Part shown: positions 1 to 10,100 of the stretch, in pieces
How the letters are laid out: each line of letters starts with the position of its first letter
How positions within the stretch are numbered: position 1 is the stretch's first letter
Source of the DNA: Wuchereria bancrofti
Taxonomy: Eukaryota; Nematoda; Chromadorea; Rhabditida; Onchocercidae
Assembly: GCA_005281725.1 (NCBI GenBank)
Contig: SSBO01000003.1
Location: 9,403,508 to 9,467,507, forward strand
DNA: 64,000 bases
Direction: 5' to 3'
Program-made: the position numbers and the translations under genes
Notes under the pieces: generated by a model
Told to the model about the DNA's origin: nothing
Seen by the model: the letters and a program-made list of their open reading frames with translations, nothing else
Databases searched by the model: none

Positions 1-1110
1 TCTAATTGTTAATATATTATTATTACTTCAAATATGCATTTCTTTCTAATGATACCTCTATTTATGATGAATTTGAATTGAATTAAATTGAATTACTTTA
101 CTTCGAGTAAATCATTTTAATCAATTCAATTACTAATTTTTGATAATTTCTTTCCAGTCTAACTTCAAACGCTCAAAAATATATTCTTTCAACACTTTTT
201 TTTTCTATCTCTATAATATAGCTTTTAATAAATTAAAAAATCATTTGGTAAAAATATAGTTTGAAAGAGTTTAAGAATTTTTCGAAACACAAACATTCAT
301 TTAAAAAATCATAACTTTTAATTATTACAAAATTTTAAATAATTTAAAATTTTGTGAAATTTCTTTTGTTTTTTTTTCAAATGTCAGATACTTGAATTTA
401 TAATATAACATATTTATTTAATAGTGTACGTTAAAATTTATAGTTTTCAATTATATTAAAATTTCAAGAGGAAAAAACTTCAATTTTTAATATAATACAT
501 ATTAAAAAAAGTCATTTGTAAAGATATAATTTTTTAAGAGTTTAAAAATTTTTTAAACATAAATATTCACTATAAAAAATCATAACTCTTAATTATCAAA
601 AAATACAAATACATATATTTAATATATGCAATTAAAATTTATAACTTTTAATTATATTAAAATTTTAAGCAAAAAGAAAAAACAAAAGAAAAACTTTACA
701 TAACAAAAAAAAAATTATACATTTAGTTAATTGTCAATTTTAATTATTTCCTTCTTCTTTATTAATTTTAATTATTTTTTCAATTGCTACTCCTTCTTTA
801 TTAATTTTAATTGTTTCCTTTTTTTCTTTACTAATTTTAATTATTTTTCCAATTATTACTCCTTCTTTATTAATTTTAATTATTTTATTAATTGCTAGTC
901 CTTCTTTACTAATTTTAATCATTTTTCAATTATTACTCCTTCTTTATTAATTTCAATCATTTTTTCAATTATTACTCCTTCCTTATTAATTTTAATTGTT
1001 TCCTCTTTCTTTTCTTTATTAATTTTAATTATTTTTTTCAATTACTACTCCTTCTTTATTAATTTTAATTATTATTTTTTTTTTCAATTGATTACACTTC
1101 TCCTTTCTAG
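1..1110 (+). other. Myosin intron (5' end outside window)
   Basis: AT-rich intron ending in a TTTCTAG 3' splice site at 1110. The first 700 bases show no gene, only A/T tracts and loosely repeated phrases. The last 350 bases are a minisatellite, listed separately. Confidence 0.8.
735..1085. repeat. T-rich minisatellite in myosin intron
   Basis: About a dozen degenerate copies of a phrase like CTTCTTTATTAATTTTAATT separated by CAATTATTACTC-like spacers, so a unit of roughly 28-58 bases. Read on the minus strand it yields a short open frame of repeated KINKEG words, which is a by-product of the repeat. Confidence 0.8.
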
Positions 1111-4100
1111 ATTTACTTGAAAAATCACGTGTTATACGTCAAGCACCAGGTGAACGATGCTATCATATATTTTATCAGTTGTATTCCGATTTTGTGCCAA
1201 CATTAAAGAAAGAATTATTATTGGATAAGCCATTGAAAGAATATCATTTTGTTGCACAAGCTGAATTAACAATTGATGGTGTTAATGATAAGGAAGAGCA
1301 TCAATTAACCGATGAAGCATTTGATATTTTACATTTTTCACAAGAGGAAAAAATGAATTGTTATAAATTAATGGCAGCAATAATGCATATGGGAAATATG
1401 AAATTTAAACAACGACCACGTGAAGAGCAAGCGGAACCGGATGGTACAGATGATGCGGAAAAAGCATCCGCAATGTATGGTATTGGTCATGAAGAATTTT
1501 TGAAAGCATTAACAAAACCAAAAGTTAAAGTTGGTAATGAATGGGTTAATAAAGGACAAAATATTGATCAAGTAACATGGGCTGTTGGAGCAATGGCTAA
1601 AGGATTATATTCAAGAGTATTTAATTGGCTTGTTAAAAAATGTAATAAAACATTGGATCAAAAAGGTATTTCACGAGATTTCTTCATTGGTGTATTGGAT
1701 ATTGCTGGATTTGAAATATTTGATGTAAGTTTTACCTCTTTTTTTATTATTATTATTATTATTATTAAAATTTATGAAAATTATGAAAAGGGAATTTTAA
1801 GATTAGAAAAAAAAAATTTGACTTCGTTTTTTTTTTCTAGGAATTTGATTAGATATAAATTTAAAAAAGTGTTTTTTTTTTTTTTTTGTAATTTATAATT
1901 TAAAACAATAATTTTTGAAATTATAATGATTGAAAAATAGTGGAGGAGAAATTTTATTATTATTATACTCTAATTTTTATATATTGCATTAATTTTTTTT
2001 TTGAAAAAAAAAACTACTCTAACTTTTATATATTGTATTAAATTTTTTTATTTTTCAAATTAATCAAATGCATTGAAATCATTTATTTATATCAAATCCG
2101 ACATAACTAAATTAATTAATTCATTAATTTATATATATATATTGTATCAAATTTTTTAATTTTTCAAATTAATCAAATACATTGAAATCATTTATTTATA
2201 TCAAATAAACTAATTAATTAATTTTTTATGATGAAATCTTTACTGATATATATGTATACATAAATTTAAAAAAAAAAAAAACTTTATTTTTCAGTTCAAT
2301 TCATTCGAACAACTTTGGATTAATTTTGTAAATGAAAAATTACAACAATTTTTCAATCATCATATGTTTGTATTGGAACAAGAAGAATATGCTCGGGAAG
2401 GTATTCAATGGACATTCATTGATTTTGGCTTAGATTTACAAGCATGTATTGAATTAATTGAAAAACCATTAGGCATTCTATCAATGTTAGATGAAGAATG
2501 TATCGTACCTAAAGCAACTGATCTTACATTGGCGCAAAAATTAAACGATCAACATTTGGGTAAACATCCAAATTTTGAAAAGCCAAAACCACCAAAAGGT
2601 AAACAAGGTGATGCGCATTTTGCTATGAGACATTATGCTGGTACTGTACGATACAATGTAAGTAATTGGTTGGAAAAGAACAAAGATCCATTAAATGATA
2701 CAGTTGTATCAGTAATGAAACATTCAACTGGTAATATGCTTTTAACGGAAATTTGGCAAGATTATACGACACAAGAAGAAGCTGCAGCTGCTGCTAAAGG
2801 TATTTAAAATTATTTTGATTTGATTTGATTTGATTTGATTAAATGTTATTTGATTGAAAAGAAAAAGAAATAACGATTAAGAATTAAATGGTATTTGAAG
2901 GTATTTAAAATTATTTTGATTTGATTTGATTTGATTTGATTAAATATTATTTGATTGAAAAGAAAAAGAAATAACGATTAAGAATTAAATGGTATTTGAT
3001 TGAAAAGAAAAAGAAATAACGATTAAGGAAAAAATAACGATTAAAAATAACGATTAAGTTAAATATATGAAAAAAATATATATGTGAAAAAAAGGATTGA
3101 TAAAAGTTAAGAAATTTTTATTTCTTATCAGTGAACGAATTGTTTAGTGAAATTTGTGAACATTTTTGAGGGAAAAAAGTAGTGGTGAGTGAAATTTTAG
3201 GGAAAAGAATTAGTAAAATTAGTGAAATTTTAGGCGGAAAAATTAGTGACTAGTGAAATTTGGGGAAAAGAATTATTAAAATTATTAATATAATATCTGA
3301 TGAATTATCATTATCGTTATTTGAAGAGAAAATTTTTCAATCTTAGATATAGAGTATTACGAGAAATGATGAAAGCTAGTAAATACGTTTTCATCACTTT
3401 ATTTTTGATATCATTTGACAATTTTAATGAATAATACCTTCTAAATCAATTAATTAATGATAAAATTCATTAGAATATAATGATTTTTTTCTTATTGAAA
3501 GAAATGTAAAAAGTAAAGTTGAAAAATGCAAATTTTTATGCTAAAAAAATTTAATTATTTAAAATTTTAAAATTACACCTATAATTTATAATTATTGTTA
3601 ATTTAATTATTTTCATAAATAGCCTTTATTTACTTTTAGATGGAGGAGGAGCAGGCAAAAAGAAGGGTAAATCCGGTTCATTCATGACCGTTTCCATGTT
3701 ATATCGTGAATCATTGAATAATCTAATGACAATGTTGAATATGACTCATCCACATTTCATTCGTTGTATTATTCCGAATGAAAAGAAGCAATCCGGTTTA
3801 CTGGATGCTGCATTAGTATTAAATCAGCTTACATGTAATGGTGTATTGGAAGGTATTCGTATCTGTCGTAAAGGTTTCCCTAACAGGTATTTTATTTATT
3901 TCATTTCATTTTAATAATTTAAAAATAAAAAAAAATATCGTTCAATTGTTTGTAGTTGAGAAATTATCTCTTTTTTTAATATAGAAATTTTAATTTTGGA
4001 CTATTGAAGATATATTTTAATGAAATTTTAATAAGAAATTTCAAATCAACACTTAATCTTTCTATTGATAAAATAGCCAAAATTAAAAAGGAAAAAAATT

Positions 4101-7100
4101 TAAACTTTTTTTTTTTTTTTTTTTTGAATTTTAATGTTTATTTTTAGACGTAATAGCTATTATAGCTCTAAATAAGTCATTTTTTTCTTTGATTAAATAA
4201 AATTTTTTTCTCTTATTCTTTCCATTCATAAATTAGTCAAATTTTATCTTTAAAAAAATTTAATCTTTTTCTTTTTTAACTTTTTTAAACATAATATCTA
4301 TTAATTATACTATAAAATTAATTAAATTCTTTTTTTTTTTTTTTTCAATTTTTATTTTTAGAACATTACATAAGGATTTCAAACAACGTTACTCAATACT
4401 TGCTGCAGATGAATCGATAAGTAGCACAGATATGAGAAAATGTGCTGAAGCAATGCTAAATCGAATTGTCAAAGATAATATATTAACGGAAGAGAATTTT
4501 CGAATTGGTGAAACAAAAGTTTTCTTTAAAGCAGGTGTATTAGCACATTTGGAAGATGTTCGTGATGAAGCATTAAAAACATTATTAACAAAATTACAAT
4601 CACAAATTAGATGGTATCTTGGTTTAACTGATAAAAAACGACGTATTCAACAAAAAGCTGGTTTATTAATTGTTCAACGAAATGTACGTGCATGGTGTTC
4701 GTTACGTACGTGGGATTGGTTTAAATTATACACAAAAGTACGACCAATGTTAAAAGAAGGCAAAATAGCAGAAGAATTGGAAAAATTACAGGAAAAATTA
4801 AAATCACTTGAGGAAACATTACAAAAGGAGGAAAATTTACGAAAAAATTTGGATGATAGTGCAAAAAAAACGGAAACAGAAAAAGCTGAATTATTTGAAA
4901 AATTAGAAGCTATAAAAAATAATCTTACAAAATCTGAAGGTAATCTATCACAAATGGAAACAGCAAAATCAGATGCTGATAAAAAACTTGAGGTAAAATT
5001 TTATTGCTTTTTTTTTTGTTTTTAATTTGATCCTTTTTTTCTTTTTTGAATTTAATGTGAAATATTTTTTTTTTTTGTAGTATTGATTTAGCATTTTTGT
5101 AATTTGAAATGAAATTTTAGGTTGAATTAATGATTAAAGAAATTTTTTTTTTTTATAAAATATAATTGAGTTGTAAAATTCTGTAAAAAAATTTTTACTT
5201 ACTACAATATTTTAATTTTCCTTTTTGATACTTTATTTTCCTTTTTTTTTTTTTCAGGAACTAAATGAACAACTTGCTGATGTTGAAGATCAAAATACGG
5301 AAATTCAACGATCAAAAAAGAAAGTTGAAGGTGAAATTGATGCATTAAAAAAGCAAATTCAAGATTTAGAAGTGAGTGCACGTAAAGCAGAAATGGAAAA
5401 GCAATCAAAAGATCATCAAATTCGTTCACTTCAAGATGAATTACAACAACAAGCAGAATCAGTGGCAAAATTAACCAAAGAAATTCGTCATCAGGAAGAA
5501 TTAAATAAGAAAATTACGGAAGATTTACAGGGTGAAGAAGATAAAACAAATCATGCAAATAAGGTTAAAAGTAAATTGGAACAAACATTAAATGATTTGG
5601 AGGATAATTTGGAACGTGAACGACGTGCAAAAGCAGATAGTGAAAAATCGAAGCGAAAACTTGAGGGTGAATTAAAAATTACACAAGAAGGTATTGATGA
5701 AGCAACACGTCAACGACGTGATTTGGAAAATAATATGAAACGTAAAGAAGCCGAATTAAATGCATTAAGTAGTCGATTGGAAGATGAACAAGCAACAATT
5801 AGTAAATTACAACGACAAATTAAAGAATTACAAAGTCGTGCAGCTGAATTGGAAGATGAAGTGAATAATGAGCGACAATCACGATCAAAAACTGATAAAG
5901 CACGTTCAGATATACAACATGAATTAGACGAATTAAATGATCGTTTAGATGAGCAAGGTGGTGCAACAGCTGCACAAATTGAAATTAATAAAAAACGTGA
6001 AGCTGAATTAGCTAAATTAAGACGTGATATTGAAGAAGCTAATATGAATCATGAAAGTCAATTAGCAGCATTACGTAAAAAGCATACAGATGCTGTAGCA
6101 GAATTAACCGATCAATTAGATCAAATTCGTAAACAAAAACAAAAATTGGAAAAAGATAAATCACAATATGTGCGTAATACGGAAGATTTAGCTGCACAAT
6201 TAGATGGTGAAAGTGCAGCTAAAGTAAGCAATGAAAAATTAGTGAAACAATTTGAATTACAATTAAATGATTTACAAGCACGTGCAGATGAGCAATCACG
6301 TCAACTACATGATTACAGTTCAATTCGTAATCGTCTTTCAAATGATAATAATGATATGATAAGACAATTAGAAGATGCTGAAGAGCAAATTGCAACATTA
6401 CTACGATTTAAAGTGCAATTAACACAACAAATTGAAGATATACGTTCAGCAACTGATGAAGAAATACGTGAACGACAAGTACTTGCGGCACAAGTGAAAA
6501 ATTTACAAATTGAAGCGGAACAAGCGCATAATAATTTAGAAGAAGAAATTGAATCAAAGAATGAAGTTGCAAGACAATTAAGTAAAGCAAATGGTGAAAT
6601 ACAACAATGGCAATCACGTTTTGAGCAAGATGGTATGTTACAAACTACTGAACTTGAAGAAGTTCGTCGTAAACAAGGTATTAAAATTAGTGAATTACAA
6701 GAAGCACTTGAACAAGCTAATCAAAAAATTATAACATTGGAAAAAGCACGATCACGTCTTCTTGGTGATCTTGATGATGCGCAAGTTGACGTAGAACGAG
6801 CAAATGCTACAGCAAGTCAACTAGAGAAAAAGCAAAAAGGTTTTGATTCAGTAAGTTTTCATTTATTCTTTTTTTTTTTTTAAATTTAATTTTGAAATTA
6901 TCATTGAAATTTGAATATTTTGAATTAGCAATATTGAATTGATTGAATTGTATTTGAAATAATGCAAAACAATAATGCATTTATTGATTGATAGTTTTAA
7001 AGAAATATATATCTAAAAGAATTAAACATATCTGTTTTTATCAGTTTAATCTCTGATATGTGATCAATCGATCACTTTGAGATTATTCTATTTTTGAAAT

Positions 7101-10100
7101 CATGGTGAATTTGAAAAAGGGGCTTGTTCCTCACTTACCGCGGGTCGATCCGGTATTGTATCTACCTACGGGAACAATCTATTTACCCTTCTGGGTGATA
7201 AGTTTGTCCAGACTACATTTTACAATCATAATCTTGTCAATTTCATTTTATCACTTTTAATTTTAATTGCAATCATCTAACTTAGCTTATCAACCAATCA
7301 CATTTATCAGTTAGATAAAAAACAGGAAGAAATGCTTATGTTGTAATATATTAAATTAGCTTCAAATATCCTTTTGAAATTTGTTATATATAATTTTTTT
7401 TTTATAACTTTGCAAAAAAAAAAAAATTTTTTTTTCAAAAATTTTTTTTAATAATCAAATATTTAATTTAGCTTGTTGATGAATGGAAAAAGAAAGCTGA
7501 TGATATGTCAGCAGAACTTGATGCTGTTCAACGTGAAGTACGTAATCTATCAACGGATCTGTTCAAAATGAAGACAACACATGAAGAATATTCTGAAACA
7601 GCTGAAGGACTTCGTCATGAAAATAAAGCTTTAAGTAATGAAATTAAAGATTTAACTGATCAACTTGGTGAAGGTGGTCGTTCTCAACATGAAATGCAAA
7701 AAATGATTCGACGATTGGAAATTGAAAAAGAAGAATTACAACATGCTCTTGATGAAGCAGAAGGTAAATTGAAATATGAATTATTTAGAAAAAACAAAAA
7801 AAAAAAAAGGAATTATATAAACTTATTATCAAAATGCATGTGATTATTTTTTTAAAGATAGTTTATTATTTAGAAAAAAAGTAATTGAATAAAAGAATGT
7901 AATATTTTATAAACTTATTATCAAATGCACACGACTATTTTTTATGATTATTTTTTTAAGGCAAATATATGAATTATTTATAAAAAAAAAATAAAGGAAT
8001 AAAAAGAGAATAAAATTGTACGAACTTATTATCAAATGCATATGATTATTTTTTTTAAGGTAGATGTATGATTTTGAAAAAAAATAAAAGAATAAAAAGA
8101 ATGTAAAATTATATAAACTTATTATCAAATGCATATGATTACTTTTGAAAGGTAGTTTATTTGAATTATTTAGAAAAAAAATAATTGAATAAAACAATGT
8201 AATATTTATATAAACTTATTATCAAAATGCATATGACTATTTTTTATGATTATTTTTTTAAGGCAAATATATGAATTATTTATAAAAAAATAAAAGAATA
8301 AAAAGAAAATAAAATTATATAAACTTATTATCAGATGCATATTATTATTATTAGTATTAGTGTTATTACTATCATTATTATTAGTATTATTGCTATTATT
8401 ACTACTATTATTATTATCATTATTAGTATTATTACCATTATTATTACTATTATTTTCTAGGAGTATTAGAAGCAGAAGAAAGTAAAGTAATTATTATTAT
8501 TAGTGTTATTACTATCATTATTATTAGTATTATTGCTATTATTATTACTACTATTATTATTATCATTATTATTACTACTATTATTATTTTCTAGGAGCAT
8601 TAGAAGCAGAAGAAAGTAAAGTAATGCGAGCACAAGTGGAAGTATCACAAATACGTTCTGAAATTGAGAAGCGATTACAAGAGAAGGAAGAAGATTTTGA
8701 AAATACTCGACGAAATCATCAACGTGCATTAGAATCAATGCAAGCATCATTAGAAGCTGAATCAAAGAGTAAAAATGAACTTTTACGTGTAAAGAAAAAG
8801 CTTGAATCAGATATTAATGAGCTTGAAATTGCTCTTGATCATGCTAATAAAGCAAATGCTGATGCACAAAAAAATTTGAAACGATGCACAGAACAAATTC
8901 GTGAAATTCAATTACAGGTTTGTTTAATTTTAATTTTTAAAAATTATTAGATGACAGAATATATAATTTTTGAAATGAAAATTATGATAATAAAAAGTTA
9001 TTATCATTTAATTAATTACAAATTCAATTTCATTAAAATGTCAAATAATATTGCCATTTGTAATTTTATTGATGATAAAGTTTTTGCAAAATGATTTTAT
9101 AAAATTGAATTACTTCCGATGACAAAATATCATTTTACTGATGATGAAATTTTTGCGAATGATTTTATAGTTGAACTATTTTTGATAATTAAATTTCAAA
9201 AAAAAATTTTGTTTTTATATATTTTCGATATATTTTCAATTTTTTTAAGAAAATAAATAAATTTAGTTTCAGACATTTCTTTTTCTTTTTATAGCAGTAA
9301 ATTAGAATTTAAAAAAAAAAGTTAAAATTAAATTTGATATTAGTAATTTTGATTGATAGATCGAAGAAGAACAACGACAACGTGACGAGATGAAACAGCA
9401 TTATTATACAGCGGAAAAACGTGCGCAAATTTTGGAAGCTGAAAAGGATGAAATTAGCCAAGCGCTAGAACAAGCGGAACGAGCACGTAAACAAGCAGAA
9501 TTAGACGCAAGTGAAAGCCGTGATCAAGCTAATGAGTTAAATATGCAAGTTAGCAATCTTGGTGCAGCAAAGAGGAAAGCTGAGGGAGAACTACAGGTAA
9601 GTTATTCATTACCAGAAATAATTTTGTGCAATTAATTAATTAATTAATTGAATGGCTTAATGTTAGTCATTAATTACTTTTATTAATTCTGAAATTTATA
9701 CTTAAGAAAGTTCAATTGCAAAGAAAAAAGTTAGGAACAATTGTTTTTCAATTTTTGTAAATGATATGTTTGCAATTAATTAATTAGCTGGATAATTTAA
9801 TAATTAGTCATTTAATTACTTCTATTTATACTCTAAGAAGTTCAACTGCAAAAACAAAAAACTTAGGTTCAACTGTTTTTCAGTTTTTATAAATCATAAG
9901 TTCTATGCAATTTATTAAGCAATTAATTGAATGACTTAATAATTAATCATTTAATTACTTTTATTAATTCTAAAATTTATGCTTAAAAAAATCTTTTAAA
10001 GTTCAATTGCAAAAAAAAAAAAAATTAGGATCAATCCTTTTTCAATTTTTGTAAATGGGTGGTGTTAATCAATAATAAATAATATCTTTAGGATAGCAAA

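Noticed and set aside
740..922. Minus-strand repeated KINKEG frame
   Set aside because: By-product of a T-rich minisatellite inside the myosin intron.
7124..7177. Short armless tRNA
   Set aside because: A 7-bp end stem and a TCGA-containing loop exist, but length (54) and arms do not fit a nuclear tRNA. Kept only as an unassigned structured element.
8466..8765. Minus-strand open frame with Asn/Ser runs
   Set aside because: It is antisense to a certain myosin exon and to the ATT triplet tract.
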